A DNA stretch of 64,000 bases, from NCBI RefSeq assembly GCF_001431415.1, contig NZ_LDJI01000003.1:62001-126000 (forward strand), in the 5' to 3' direction. The notes under the pieces were generated by a model. The model was given only the letters and a program-made list of their open reading frames with translations. It was not told the origin of the DNA and made no database searches. The stretch comes from Stenotrophomonas humi (GTDB lineage: Bacteria > Pseudomonadota > Gammaproteobacteria > Xanthomonadales > Xanthomonadaceae). Positions 51,790 through 63,623 of this stretch are shown here, piece by piece (the first letter of the stretch is position 1; each line of letters begins with the position of its first letter). The position numbers and the translations under genes are program-made.

Positions 51790-52905
51790 CTACCAGTCCA
51801 TGTGCATGAACCACAGCGCGGCCATGGCGTCGAGGATGATGACCAGCGAGATGGTCTGCACCACGCTGGAAGTGGTGCGCTCGCCCACCGATTGCGCGGT
51901 GCCTTCAACCTTCAGGCCCTCCAGGCAGCCGATCAGGCCGATGATCAATGCAAATACCGGTGCCTTGGACAGGCCGACGAGGAAGTGCCGCACCTCCATG
52001 GTTTCGTGCATGCGTGCCAGGTACATCTGCGGCGGGATACCCAGATCGAATGCGCCGACGGTGATGCCGCCAGCCAGACCGGCGAGCATCGCGATGAAGG
52101 TGAGCAAGGGCAGCATCACCAGCAGGGCGAGCACGCGGGGCAGTACCAGCAGGTCGATGGGGTCCAGGCCCAGCGTCTGGATGGCGTCGATCTCCTCGCG
52201 TGCCTTCATCGCGCCGATCTGCGCGGTGAAGGCGCTGGCGGTGCGTCCGGCCAGCACGATGGCGGTCAGCAACACCGCGAACTCGCGCAGGAAGGCGATG
52301 CTCACCAGTTCCACCACGTAAATCTCCGCGCCGAAATCACGCAGGATCGTCGAGCCGAGGAAGGCGATCACCGCACCCACCAGATATGAAAGCAGTGCCA
52401 CCAGCGGCACCGCATCCAGGCCCACCTGTTCCATCTGGTTGATGGTGGCGGTCAGGCGCAGGCGCCGTGGTTCGCGCAGCAGCCGTGCCATCTTGGACAG
52501 GTTCTCGCCCAGGAAATTGAGCATCACCACCACGTTGCGGCCGATGGCCTGCACCGAGCGGCCGAGCCGCTCCAGAGCCGCCGCCACGCCATAGTCCCGC
52601 TGTGGCCGGGGGCGCTCATCAGCAACTTCTTCGATGGTGCAGACCAGCGCCTGGTGCTCTTGGCGGAACAGCAAGCTGTCGTCGGCCAGCCCCGCCTTGT
52701 GCACAAAGCGCAGCAACAGCAGCACGCCGGCCGAATCGAGCTGGTCGATTCCCCGTGCATCAATGGCCGTGACCGGTTTGGCGCTGCCATCCAGGGCATT
52801 GACCGCACTCAGCGCGGTGGACAGCGTCCAGCTGCCTGAAAGCCGCAGCTGGCCTTCGGTACCGGGTTCCATCGTGCAGCTGGGTGGGGAGGTGTTTGTC
52901 ATCAT
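51790..52905 (-). CDS. MlaE-type permease with N-terminal STAS domain
   Basis: Protein of about 371 aa. Residues 10-90 are a STAS-like domain (LRLSGSWTLSTALSAV, IDARGIDQLDSAGVLLLLRF). Residues 130-370 are an MlaE membrane domain (QMEQVGLDAVPLVALLSYLVGAVIAFLG, ELVSIAFLREFAVLLTAIVLAGRTASAFTAQIGAMKAREEIDAI, LPLLTFIAMLAG). In E. coli the STAS protein MlaB is separate; here it is fused, a known variant. Starts 52911, 52905 and 52902 are equally possible. First gene of the operon, 81 bases from the divergent exporter gene. Confidence 0.92.
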   Translation of the reverse strand: MMTNTSPPSCTMEPGTEGQLRLSGSWTLSTALSAVNALDGSAKPVTAIDARGIDQLDSAGVLLLLRFVHKAGLADDSLLFRQEHQALVCTIEEVADERPRPQRDYGVAAALERLGRSVQAIGRNVVVMLNFLGENLSKMARLLREPRRLRLTATINQMEQVGLDAVPLVALLSYLVGAVIAFLGSTILRDFGAEIYVVELVSIAFLREFAVLLTAIVLAGRTASAFTAQIGAMKAREEIDAIQTLGLDPIDLLVLPRVLALLVMLPLLTFIAMLAGLAGGITVGAFDLGIPPQMYLARMHETMEVRHFLVGLSKAPVFALIIGLIGCLEGLKVEGTAQSVGERTTSSVVQTISLVIILDAMAALWFMHMDW

Positions 52906-52986
52906 TGGCATCCGTTGCCGAGAATAACCTGTCATCCGTTGAGCGCGGATGATGCAATGCTTCCGCTTCGGGCGATACTACCGAAC

Positions 52987-54258
52987 ATGTCCGCCGAAAC
53001 CCTTGCCTCCATTCCTGTCTCAGCCCCCAGCCGGGCGACCTATGCACAGCGCGTGGCCTTCGTTTCAGAAATGGCCGGGCGCCTGCACCGCTACGGCACC
53101 ACCGCGCAGCGGCTGGAGGCGGCGGTGGTGGCATTGGCGCAGCAGTTGGATCTGGACTGCGAGCCCTGGTCAAACCCCACCGGTTTGATACTGAGTTTCA
53201 GCGACCCCACCCAGGCCATCGGCTCCAGTGATATCACCCGTGTGATCCGCCTTGGGCCCGGCGATACCGATCTGCATAAACTGGCCATGGCCGATGAGAT
53301 TGCCGACGCGGTGTCCACCGCGCGCATGAGCATTGCCCAGGGCCATACCGCGCTGCGGCAGCTGGATAAAGACCCAGGCATGCGCGGCAAGGTCCAGATG
53401 TTGCTGTCCTTTACGCTCGGCTCGGCCGGTGTGGCCGGATTGTGGCGGCTGCCCTGGCTGGATATCGCCACTGCCGGTGTCACCGGCCTGTTGATTGGCC
53501 TGCTGCTGTTCTATACCGACCGGCGGGTGGCCACGCGCGAGGCCAGCGATGCGCTGGCGGCATTGTTGGCCGGCTTTGTGGCGGTGCTGGTGGCCTCGTT
53601 CATCGGGCCGCTGAATTTGAATTCCACCATCATCGCCTCGCTGGTGATATTGCTGCCGGGCATGTCGCTGACCAATGCGGTCAATGAACTGGCCAGCCAG
53701 CATTGGGTATCGGGCACGGCACGTTTTGCCGGTGCGCTGACCACCATCATGAAACTCACCGTGGGCGCGATGATCGCGGTCACCATCGCGAATTTCATCG
53801 GTCTGGAACCGGTGGTCAAGGCTTCGCGGCCGCAATCGGACTGGGTGGAATGGGGCTCGGTGCTGGTTGCATCGTTCGCCTTCGCCATGCTGTTCCGCGC
53901 CAGCAGGCGCGACTATCCGTGGGTGATGGCAGCCTCGCTGGCCGGTTATGCCATCTCCCGTTATGGCGGCCAGTTGTGGGGTGGCCCGGCCGGTATCTTC
54001 CTGGCGGCGATGATGCTTACCGCAGCCGGCAATCTGTTTGGCCGGCTGGTGCAGCGGCCGGGGGCGATCATCCGTTTGCCGGGCATCATCATGCTGGTTC
54101 CCGGCAGCATCAGTCTGCGCGGGGTATTGAACCTGGCCCAGCAGCAGAACGTGAACGCCGGGGAATCGGCCTTGCTGACCGTGTTGAACGTGGTGATGGC
54201 GCTGGTGGCCGGTTTGCTGTTCGGCAACCTGCTGGTGCCGGCACGCAAGAATCTGTAA
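52987..54258 (+). CDS. Threonine/serine exporter family membrane protein (ThrE-like)
   Basis: Protein of 423 aa. The N-terminal cytoplasmic half (residues 20-140) has MAGRLHRYGTTAQRLEAAVVALAQQL and SFSDP..AIGSSDITRV. It is followed by about ten transmembrane helices with two repeats, containing NLNSTIIASLVILLPGMSLTNAVNELASQHWVSGTARFAGA and PGIIMLVPGSISLRG. This is the fused ThrE type (PF06738 plus PF12821). ATG 52987 chosen; the longer frame has no homology. Ends at a perfect terminator. Confidence 0.87.
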   Translation: MSAETLASIPVSAPSRATYAQRVAFVSEMAGRLHRYGTTAQRLEAAVVALAQQLDLDCEPWSNPTGLILSFSDPTQAIGSSDITRVIRLGPGDTDLHKLAMADEIADAVSTARMSIAQGHTALRQLDKDPGMRGKVQMLLSFTLGSAGVAGLWRLPWLDIATAGVTGLLIGLLLFYTDRRVATREASDALAALLAGFVAVLVASFIGPLNLNSTIIASLVILLPGMSLTNAVNELASQHWVSGTARFAGALTTIMKLTVGAMIAVTIANFIGLEPVVKASRPQSDWVEWGSVLVASFAFAMLFRASRRDYPWVMAASLAGYAISRYGGQLWGGPAGIFLAAMMLTAAGNLFGRLVQRPGAIIRLPGIIMLVPGSISLRGVLNLAQQQNVNAGESALLTVLNVVMALVAGLLFGNLLVPARKNL

Positions 54259-54273
54259 CGACAGACCATAAAA

Positions 54274-54297
54274 AAACGCCGGCAGCTGCCGGCGTTT
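54274..54297. terminator. Bidirectional terminator between the exporter and H-NS genes
   Basis: A 24-base perfect palindrome, AAACGCCGGCAG with its complement, lies between convergent genes. A further A-run on the left gives U-rich ends for the minus strand. Confidence 0.9.
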
Positions 54298-54312
54298 CAT
54301 TTTCAATCCTGA

Positions 54313-54690
54313 TTACTTTTGAATCAGGAAATCTTCAACCTTGCGGCCCTGGTTGGTGAACTCGGCCAGCCAGCGCGGCTGCTTGCCACGGCCGGTCCAG
54401 GTTTCTGCCGGGTTGGCCGGATTGCGATACTTCGGTGCCACCTTCGGCAGGGTACGGCCGGTCTTGGCTGCGCCCTTGGCGGCCTTGGTGCCACGCACGG
54501 CCTTGACGGCGGGAGCGCCGGCGCCGAACAGTTCTTCAATGCTGTAGCCCGCCTTCTTGGCGGCAGCGGTCAGCTGAGCCCGAACCTTGGTGATCGGCTG
54601 GCGCTTGGCGACAACGGTTTTGCGCTTCTGGGCGTCGCGGATCAGTGCGGCCAGTTCTTTGGCCGACAGGTTGCTCAGATCAATACTCAT
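54313..54690 (-). CDS. H-NS family nucleoid protein
   Basis: Protein of 125 aa. Short N-terminal oligomerisation helix (LSNLSAKELAALIRDAQKRK), basic Ala/Lys-rich linker, and C-terminal DNA-binding motif YRNPANPAETWTGRGKQPRWL beginning at residue 88, including the minor-groove TWTGRGKQPRW. It silences AT-rich, often acquired, genes; the AT-richer parts of the LPS island are plausible targets, which is inference. Resembles XrvA-type proteins of Xanthomonas. Confidence 0.92.
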   Translation of the reverse strand: MSIDLSNLSAKELAALIRDAQKRKTVVAKRQPITKVRAQLTAAAKKAGYSIEELFGAGAPAVKAVRGTKAAKGAAKTGRTLPKVAPKYRNPANPAETWTGRGKQPRWLAEFTNQGRKVEDFLIQK

Positions 54691-54814
54691 CTAATTGACT
54701 ACTCCGGATAATGGGTTCATGGGGAAAGCCAATCCGTGGCAGCGCCGCAAGAATAGCGGGCACGCGGTGTGGATGACAAACCAAATACCGTTTTGGGTGT
54801 TATGTGCAAATGAA

Positions 54815-54838
54815 AAGGCCGGGATGTTTCCCGGCCTT
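54815..54838 (-). terminator. Terminator of proS
   Basis: AAGGCCGGGA (54815-54824) pairs perfectly with TCCCGGCCTT (54829-54838). On the minus strand it is followed by TTCATTT. It lies six bases past the proS stop. Confidence 0.85.
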
Positions 54839-54844
54839 CGCAGA

Positions 54845-56539
54845 TTACCCGATGATTTTCTGCAGAACCGTGGAGCGGTCAAGGTTCTCAGCTTCGCTGG
54901 CATTGCGCGCACGATATTCAAACGTGCCTGCGGCCAGACCGCGCTCGGACACCACGATGCGATGCGGGATGCCGATCAGCTCCATGTCGGCGAACATCGC
55001 GCCCGGGCGCAGACCCCGGTCGTCCAGCACCGCATCGACACCGGCGGCCTGCAGATCGGCCAGCAGGGCTTCGGCGGCGGCGATGACCGCGGCATCCTGC
55101 TTGGGGTTGATCATGCACACCACTGCCTGCCAGGGCGCCATCGCGACCGGCCAGAGAATGCCGGCATCGTCGTGGTTCTGCTCGATGGCGGCGGCGACGA
55201 TGCGCGATACGCCGATGCCGTAGCAACCCATCGCCATCACCGCAGCCTTGCCGCTCTCATCCACCACGGTGGCCTTGAGCACTTCGGCATACTTGCGGCC
55301 GAGCTGGAACACATGGCCCACTTCAATGCCGCGCGTGATCTTCAGTTCGCCGCCGTCGCGGGCACGGTCGCCCGCCTTGACGTTGCGGATATCGGCCACT
55401 TCCGGCTCGGGCAGATCGCGGCCCCAGTTGACGCCGGCAAGGTGGAAGCCCTTTTCGTTGGCGCCGATGACGAAATCGGCCATGGCGGCCACGTCACGAT
55501 CCGCCACCACGCGGATCGCCTTGCGCGGATTGAGCGGACCGAGGAAGCCCGGTTCGCTGCCCAGGTGCTCGGAAATCTCGGCCTCGCTGGCCATGCGGTA
55601 GTCGGCCAGGCCGGCGACCTTGGCCAGCTTGATCTCATTGACCTCGTGGTCACCGCGTACCAGCGCCAGCACGAATTCCTTCCCGGTGGTCATCACCGCG
55701 ATGGACTTGACCGTGCGCAGCAGGGCGATGTTCATCAGCGCGGCCACGTCTTCGCAGGTCTTCTGGGTGGGCGTGTCGATCCTGCGCAGTTCCTCGCTGG
55801 CGGCCGCGCGCGGTGCGGGGTCAGCGGCGACGGCGGCTTCGACATTGGCTGCGTAGTCCGAGCCGGTGGAGAACACCAGTGCGTCCTCGCCCGAATCGGC
55901 GATCACATGGAATTCCTGCGACGCATCGCCGCCAATGGCGCCCGAATCGGCCTGCACCGCGCGGAACTCCAGTCCCAGACGGGTGAAGATGCGGGCGTAG
56001 GCGGCCTTCATGTTCTCGTATTCGGCGACCAGGCTGGCGTCGTCCAGATGGAAGGAATAGGCATCCTTCATCAGGAACTCGCGCGAACGCATCACACCGA
56101 AACGCGGGCGGATTTCGTCGCGGAACTTGGTCTGGATCTGATAGAAATTGACCGGCAGCTGCTTGTAGCTGGCCAGTTCCTGACGCGCGAAGTCGGTGAT
56201 CGCTTCTTCAGCGGTCGGGCTGTAGCAGTACTCCTGCTCCTTGCGGTCCTTGATCTTCAGCAACTGGCCGCCGAACTTCTCCCAGCGCCCGGTTTCCTCC
56301 CACAGCTCCTTGGGCTGGATGGTCGGCAACTGCAGCTCCACCGCGCCGGCGCGGTTCATCTCCTCGCGCACGATGCCTTCCACCTTGCGTAGCACCCGCA
56401 GGCCCAGCGGCGACCAGGTGTACAGGCCCGAGGCCAGCTTGCGGATCATGCCCGCGCGCAGCATCAGCTTGTGGCTGATCAGCTCGGCGTCGGCGGGGGT
56501 TTCCTTGGTGGTGTGCAGGTGGAAGCGGGACAGGCGCAT
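54845..56539 (-). CDS. proS: Prolyl-tRNA synthetase
   Basis: Protein of 564 aa, bacterial class II ProRS with an editing domain inserted. It starts [19 protein letters not shown], motif 2 is [28 protein letters not shown], the inserted YbaK-like editing domain spans about 225-405, motif 3 is GCYGIGVSR, and the anticodon domain is C-terminal. ATG 56539 is the family start; the longer frame is rejected. Confidence 0.97.
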   Translation of the reverse strand: MRLSRFHLHTTKETPADAELISHKLMLRAGMIRKLASGLYTWSPLGLRVLRKVEGIVREEMNRAGAVELQLPTIQPKELWEETGRWEKFGGQLLKIKDRKEQEYCYSPTAEEAITDFARQELASYKQLPVNFYQIQTKFRDEIRPRFGVMRSREFLMKDAYSFHLDDASLVAEYENMKAAYARIFTRLGLEFRAVQADSGAIGGDASQEFHVIADSGEDALVFSTGSDYAANVEAAVAADPAPRAAASEELRRIDTPTQKTCEDVAALMNIALLRTVKSIAVMTTGKEFVLALVRGDHEVNEIKLAKVAGLADYRMASEAEISEHLGSEPGFLGPLNPRKAIRVVADRDVAAMADFVIGANEKGFHLAGVNWGRDLPEPEVADIRNVKAGDRARDGGELKITRGIEVGHVFQLGRKYAEVLKATVVDESGKAAVMAMGCYGIGVSRIVAAAIEQNHDDAGILWPVAMAPWQAVVCMINPKQDAAVIAAAEALLADLQAAGVDAVLDDRGLRPGAMFADMELIGIPHRIVVSERGLAAGTFEYRARNASEAENLDRSTVLQKIIG

Positions 56540-56792
56540 GGGAGGGCTTCGCAAAACGGCGGAATCGCCTATTTTGCCAGCCTTGTCGCTTGCTGGGGGT
56601 GCTGGCGCGGATCTATCCGGGGACAGGAGCGCCACACATCCGGGAGCGGGACGGCATTGGCCCGCTTGAGGCTACCGCTCCGCAGCCTCTTCCTGGCTCC
56701 AGCGAGGAACGGGCGGTTCTGCAACCCGGGGCCTGAGCAGCAGGGCATCCGCCGGCGGCATGGGACTCCCTCAACTCCCAATTCCTGCGGCC

Positions 56793-57176
56793 TCAGGGTT
56801 TGGCCTGAGGCCTGCAATAGACGGCGGCGGCCGATTCTGCCAGCTGCTTCTGGGCGGCGCGCTGGGTGTCGTCCAGCTCGGTGTCCGGCTTGCCGTCACC
56901 ATCGGTATCGCGCATGACCCGGTTGTTGCCAGCCAGGATCTCCAGGTTCTTGCGTGCGCCCAGGCATTGCTCGGATTCGCCCGCTTCAGCCGGCGCGGCC
57001 TCGGCCACCGGGGCGCCACTGGCGGCAATGCGACGGGTTTCGTACTGCTGGCCGGCCGGCGGGCGCTCGGAATACTGGGTGACTCCGTTGGCATCCTTCC
57101 ACTTGTACAGGTTGCCGGCACCCGCGCTGGCGGAGGCCAGCAGGAGCAGGCAGCAGAGACGGGGCAGGGCACGCAT
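56793..57176 (-). CDS. DUF4124 domain secreted protein
   Basis: Protein of 127 aa with a signal peptide (ending SASAGAG, about residue 21). A short DUF4124 module NLYKWKDANGVTQYSERPPAG follows, then a C-terminal tail with two cysteines. Function unknown; common as small periplasmic proteins in this group. A hairpin (56790-56797 with 56804-56811) overlaps its stop codon. Confidence 0.82.
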   Translation of the reverse strand: MRALPRLCCLLLLASASAGAGNLYKWKDANGVTQYSERPPAGQQYETRRIAASGAPVAEAAPAEAGESEQCLGARKNLEILAGNNRVMRDTDGDGKPDTELDDTQRAAQKQLAESAAAVYCRPQAKP

Positions 57177-57259
57177 GGCGACTCCGGGACAGTGAAACTG
57201 GGCAGGTGGTGATTGCAGCACCCGGTGACGTGGCTGGCAAGTCGATTAAACTCCCCGGT

Positions 57260-58039
57260 ATGGACGAAATGAGACCCAAACCGCGTTCGCGCAGCATCTA
57301 CCTGCTGCCGAACCTGTTCACCACCGCCGGGCTGTTTGCCGGCTTCTACGCCATCATCGCCGCATCCAACGGGGACTTCGTCAACGCCAGCATCGCGGTG
57401 TTCGTGGCCGCCATCATGGATGGCCTGGACGGGCGCGTTGCGCGTTTGACCGGCACCAGCAGTGAATTCGGCGTGCAATACGACTCGCTGGCCGACCTGG
57501 TCAGCTTCGGCATGGCGCCGGCGCTGGTGATGTACCACTGGTCGCTGTCATCGCTGAAGTTCGACGGCGAGATCCTCGGTCGCGTCGGCTGGTCGGCGGC
57601 GTTCCTTTACGCGGCCTGCGCGGCGCTGCGTCTGGCCCGCTTCAATACCCAGGTGGGGTCGGTCGACAAGCGCTGGTTCATCGGCCTTGCCAGCCCGGCC
57701 GCTGCCGGCTTGATGATGTCCTTTGTCTGGGCCTTTGCCGATGGCAACCTCGGATTGAACGGCGAGGAACTGCGCTATGTGGCGCTGGCGGTGACGATTG
57801 TCTCGGGCCTGCTGATGGTCAGCCGCATCCGCTTCTGGAGTTTCAAGGGCGGCGCTGAGAAGGGGCCGCGTTCGGAGCGTGTGCCGTTCCTGGTGCTGGC
57901 GCTGGTGCCGATCGTCATCGCCATCATGGTGCTTGATCCGCCGCGTGTGCTGTTCACCGTGGGCGTGGTGTACGCGCTGTCCGGCCCGGTGATGTGGGCC
58001 CTGCAGCGTTGGCGGCAGCCGGCCGGCAAGGTGCAGTGA
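57260..58039 (+). CDS. pssA: CDP-diacylglycerol--serine O-phosphatidyltransferase
   Basis: Protein of 259 aa, CDP-alcohol phosphatidyltransferase in the inner membrane. The signature DGLDGRVARLTGTSSEFGVQYDSLADLVSFG at about 54-84 holds all catalytic acids, and several helices surround it. It makes phosphatidylserine, precursor of phosphatidylethanolamine. ATG 57260 preferred. The stop overlaps the next gene (GTGA). Confidence 0.94.
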   Translation: MDEMRPKPRSRSIYLLPNLFTTAGLFAGFYAIIAASNGDFVNASIAVFVAAIMDGLDGRVARLTGTSSEFGVQYDSLADLVSFGMAPALVMYHWSLSSLKFDGEILGRVGWSAAFLYAACAALRLARFNTQVGSVDKRWFIGLASPAAAGLMMSFVWAFADGNLGLNGEELRYVALAVTIVSGLLMVSRIRFWSFKGGAEKGPRSERVPFLVLALVPIVIAIMVLDPPRVLFTVGVVYALSGPVMWALQRWRQPAGKVQ

Positions 58040-58497
58040 CCGGCACCGCGCCCTCGCCGATGTGGTCCACGCAGCAGCAGGCATGGCTGCAGGCGATGGG
58101 CTATACGGTTTATCTGGAAGGCAGCGCGCTGGACGCGCTTGCCTCGGCCGAGGCGGCAATGCCTGCGCCGGTAGCCGTCGAAATTGAACCCATGGCTGCG
58201 CCTGCACCGCGTGCGGCACCGCCGCCGCGACGGGAAGCGCCGCAGGCATCGGCACCAGAAACTCCAGTGACCGCCGCCAGCAGGCCGCTGTCGAACGCGG
58301 GCCGTCGTGCGGGTGGGTTGCGCATGCCAGACCGCCTGCAGATCGCCTTGCTGCGTGCTTCCGGCTGCAATCCAAATGACCCGCAGACGCGCGTGCTGAT
58401 GGACAGCTGGCCGTTGGCCGAGTTGCGCGCCGACCCTGCCGCCAAGCGCGCGCTGTGGCCGCAACTGCGCGCACTGCGGCGGAAGCAACGGCCGTGA
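58036..58497 (+). CDS. holD: Probable DNA polymerase III psi subunit (divergent HolD)
   Basis: Protein of about 153 aa from the GTG inside the pssA stop. Poorly conserved with a Pro/Ala-rich centre. The N terminus (STQQQAWLQAMGYTVY) resembles the E. coli psi clamp-loader-binding segment (DWQLQQLGITQW, recalled from memory). The C terminus (PLAELRADPAAKRALWPQL) closely resembles psi (LTDLRANPTARAALWQQI). The next gene is rimI, exactly as holD-rimI in E. coli. Psi joins chi (holC, also in this window) to the DnaX clamp loader. Alternative: a lineage-specific protein of unknown function. Confidence 0.62.
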   Translation: MTGTAPSPMWSTQQQAWLQAMGYTVYLEGSALDALASAEAAMPAPVAVEIEPMAAPAPRAAPPPRREAPQASAPETPVTAASRPLSNAGRRAGGLRMPDRLQIALLRASGCNPNDPQTRVLMDSWPLAELRADPAAKRALWPQLRALRRKQRP

Positions 58498-58991
58498 ACG
58501 CGCAGGCTCGCGAACCGAGGCCGGCAATGCGGCCGATGTTCGAGGATGACCTGGATGCGGTGATGGAGGTCGAGCTTCGCGCTTACCCGTTCCCGTGGAC
58601 ACCGGGCATCTTCCAGGATTGCCTGCGAGCGGGTTATCCCGGCCGCGTGCTGCTGCTGGACGGGCGCATCGCAGGCTACGGCATGCTGAGCCTGGCGGCC
58701 GATGAAGCGCATGTGCTCAATGTCTGCGTGGACCCGCGGGTGCAATCGCGCGGGCACGGCCGGCAGTTGCTGCGTGAGCTGGTGCGTGCGGCACGGCAGC
58801 GCGGTGCGGTGCGGGTGTTCCTGGAAGTGCGTCCCTCGAATACGCCGGCCATCGCGCTGTATCACAGCGAAGGTTTCAACGAGATCGGCCGTCGTCCGCG
58901 GTACTACCCGGCCGAGAACGGGCGCGAGGATGCCTTGGTGATGGCAATGGAACTGGTGGATGAGGACATCACCACCATGCCGCCGCTGTAA
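58494..58991 (+). CDS. rimI: Ribosomal protein S18 alanine N-acetyltransferase
   Basis: Protein of 165 aa, GNAT fold. MEVELRAYPFPWTPGIFQDCL is the RimI N-terminal pattern, LNVCVDPRVQSRGHGRQLL is the acetyl-CoA loop, and FLEVRPSNTPAIALYHSEGFNEIGRRPRYYP is the conserved end. It acetylates the N-terminal alanine of S18. The GTG at 58494 overlaps the stop of the previous gene (GTGA). Confidence 0.92.
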   Translation: MNAQAREPRPAMRPMFEDDLDAVMEVELRAYPFPWTPGIFQDCLRAGYPGRVLLLDGRIAGYGMLSLAADEAHVLNVCVDPRVQSRGHGRQLLRELVRAARQRGAVRVFLEVRPSNTPAIALYHSEGFNEIGRRPRYYPAENGREDALVMAMELVDEDITTMPPL

Positions 58992-59038
58992 TGGGCTAGT
59001 TCAATCAATTCGTGGATGGGGAGGCGGTTGTCGATGCC

Positions 59039-59863
59039 TCAGCCAAGTCGCAGCAGGACCACGCCGAGCACGATAAGTGCCGCCGCCAGAAGGCGACGGC
59101 GGCTGATGCGTTCCTTCAGCACAATGGCCGATATCAGCAATGCGAACAGGATCGAGGTTTCGCGCAGCGCGGCGATGATCGCGACCGGCGCCAGGGTCAT
59201 CGCCCACAGCGCGATGCCGTAGGACGTGGTGGTGCCGACGCCGCCGATCAATCCGCGTGCCCAGTTGTCACGGAAGTACGCCTGCAGCTGCGTGCGGCGG
59301 GTGACCAATGCCCATAGCGGAAGCGGCAGGCCGGACAGCAGGAACAACCACAGCGTGTAGCTCAGCGGGTGCCCCGACAAACGCGCGCCCTGTGCATCCA
59401 CCACCGTGTAGGTGGCAATCACCAGTGCAATGAACAGCGGCAACTGGAGGTTGCGTCGGTTGCCGGCGCCGGCCATGCACAGGATGCCAACGCTGACCAT
59501 TGCTATGCCGGCCCAGCTGCCGGCAGGCAGATGTTCACCAAACACCAGGCTGCTTGCCAAGGCCACCAACAAGGGGGCGCTGCCGCGCATCAACGGATAG
59601 GACAGGCTCATGTCGGCGACGTGATAGGCGCGCGCCACCAGCATGTAATAGCCGACCTGCAGCAAGGCGGAAGCAGCCAGCCAGGGCCAGCTCGCAGGGG
59701 CAGGCAGCGGCAGCCAGGGTAGTACCAGCGCGGACAATGCGGCGGCCCAGCCGGTGACCAGGATGGTAGTCAGTAGTTTGTCGCCACCGAGTTTGACGAT
59801 GGCATTCCAGCCGGCATGCAACAGCGCGGCGAGCAGGACGGCGCAGAAGATTCCCAGTGACAT
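59039..59863 (-). CDS. DMT-superfamily (EamA) transporter
   Basis: Protein of 274 aa with ten predicted transmembrane helices in two EamA repeats (AGWNAIVKLGGD.., SYPLMRGSAPLLVALASSLVFGEHL; second half ETSILFALLISAIVLKERISRRRLLAAALIVLGVVLL). Probably a metabolite exporter; substrate not readable. ATG 59863 chosen; the frame runs further upstream into a terminator. Confidence 0.88.
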   Translation of the reverse strand: MSLGIFCAVLLAALLHAGWNAIVKLGGDKLLTTILVTGWAAALSALVLPWLPLPAPASWPWLAASALLQVGYYMLVARAYHVADMSLSYPLMRGSAPLLVALASSLVFGEHLPAGSWAGIAMVSVGILCMAGAGNRRNLQLPLFIALVIATYTVVDAQGARLSGHPLSYTLWLFLLSGLPLPLWALVTRRTQLQAYFRDNWARGLIGGVGTTTSYGIALWAMTLAPVAIIAALRETSILFALLISAIVLKERISRRRLLAAALIVLGVVLLRLG

Positions 59864-59980
59864 GGGGGACGTGTGTTTGGGTGCTGGTGGAGGGTAGTTG
59901 GAAAAGCGGGAAGCGGGAAATGCGAAGGACAGATGAGGGCATTTCTGTTTTCCGCTCCCAACGCTTTCAATGACCCAAAA

Positions 59981-60008
59981 GAAAACGCCGCCCAAGGGCG
60001 GCGTTTTC
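59981..60008 (-). terminator. Terminator of valS
   Basis: GAAAACGCCGCCC and its exact complement GGGCGGCGTTTTC form a 13-bp stem with a two-base centre, 21 bases beyond the valS stop. On the minus strand a TTTT follows. Confidence 0.85.
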
Positions 60009-60029
60009 AATCAGTACATCGGCAAGGTC

Positions 60030-62855
<2,826 letters not shown>

Positions 62856-62888
62856 GCGGGGGAACCGGATAAAAACGTGGGAGGGAGA

Positions 62889-63080
62889 TCAGCGGGCGCC
62901 GAGCGCGCGCTGGATCTTCTTGTCGGTGTGGTACTGGCTGACGGCGTATGCAGCCCAGATGGCGGCGGGCAGCCAGCCGATCAAGGTGATCTGCAGCATC
63001 AGGCAGACGATGCCGGAAATCGGCCGGCCGATGGTGAAGAAGGCCAGCCATGGCAGCAGAATGGCAATCAGCAGGCGCAT
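62889..63080 (-). CDS. Pmp3/YqaE family small membrane protein
   Basis: Protein of 63 aa with two transmembrane helices: RLLIAILLPWLAFFTIGRPISGIVCLMLQITLIGWLPAAIWAAYAV. This is the Pmp3/YqaE pattern, except that the first helix lacks the usual PP before the second. Members affect membrane potential and stress tolerance; the exact role is unknown. It lies between holC and valS. Confidence 0.85.
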   Translation of the reverse strand: MRLLIAILLPWLAFFTIGRPISGIVCLMLQITLIGWLPAAIWAAYAVSQYHTDKKIQRALGAR

Positions 63081-63092
63081 CGTCGTCCTTCC

Positions 63093-63518
63093 TTACATGT
63101 CATGTTTGTTGAGCGCATGGCCGGCGGCCTTGTACTGGCGCCAGCGCTCACGCAGCGGTTCGCGTGCGGCAGGGTCGGCCGGCACCACTTCCAGCACCCG
63201 CTCACAGGCGCCCAGGTAGGGCTCATCGCGCAGGTTGATCACCAGCGGCCGCTCCGGTGCATCGGCACCGGGTACGGCGATCAGCACGATGGCTTCTTCC
63301 TCATCCACGTCCTCGCCGATGATCTGGTGAGGGATGTAGGCATCCGGGTCGAATGACCACAACAACTCATCCAGTTCCTCGGCCTGGGCTTGATCGCGTG
63401 CCAGCACCAGCGTGTACAGGCCGGCATCATTGGCTTTGCGGGCCAGTTCGCACACCAGCTTCAGCGGTTCGGTGAGGAAGCGCGGCTTGGCAATCAGGTA
63501 GAAGTCGGCACGAATCAA
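63093..63518 (-). CDS. holC: DNA polymerase III chi subunit
   Basis: Protein of about 141 aa. RADFYLIAKPRFLTEPLKLVCELARKA at the N terminus, LDELLWSFDPDAYIPHQ and VINLRDEPYLGACERVLEVV match HolC. Chi links the clamp loader to SSB through its partner psi. No ATG is available; TTG at 63518 gives the usual MxRADFYLI start, and TTG 63527 is the alternative. It stands next to pepA as in other gammaproteobacteria. Confidence 0.9.
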   Translation of the reverse strand: MIRADFYLIAKPRFLTEPLKLVCELARKANDAGLYTLVLARDQAQAEELDELLWSFDPDAYIPHQIIGEDVDEEEAIVLIAVPGADAPERPLVINLRDEPYLGACERVLEVVPADPAAREPLRERWRQYKAAGHALNKHDM

Positions 63519-63534
63519 GGCAGGCAACCGGAAA

Positions 63535-63613
63535 GGGGAACAGGGAATGAAGGTGCCGAAGGCGGGGCGGGGAACCGGCGCGGGGAATTCTCATTCCCCG
63601 TTCCCTGTTCCCC
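63535..63613. repeat. Imperfect inverted repeat between holC and pepA
   Basis: GGGGAACAGGGAA (63535-63547) is exactly complementary to 63601-63613. Inside it GGGGAAT (63582-63588) pairs with ATTCCCC (63593-63599). The G-rich GGGAAC/GGGAAT words resemble intergenic repeats common in Xanthomonadaceae. The 3' end of the holC promoter region lies here. Confidence 0.7.
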
Positions 63614-63623
63614 ATTTCCTGCT

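Noticed and set aside
54695..56392. Open frame of 565 codons on the plus strand opposite proS
   Set aside because: proS is unambiguous; the opposite frame is antisense composition only.
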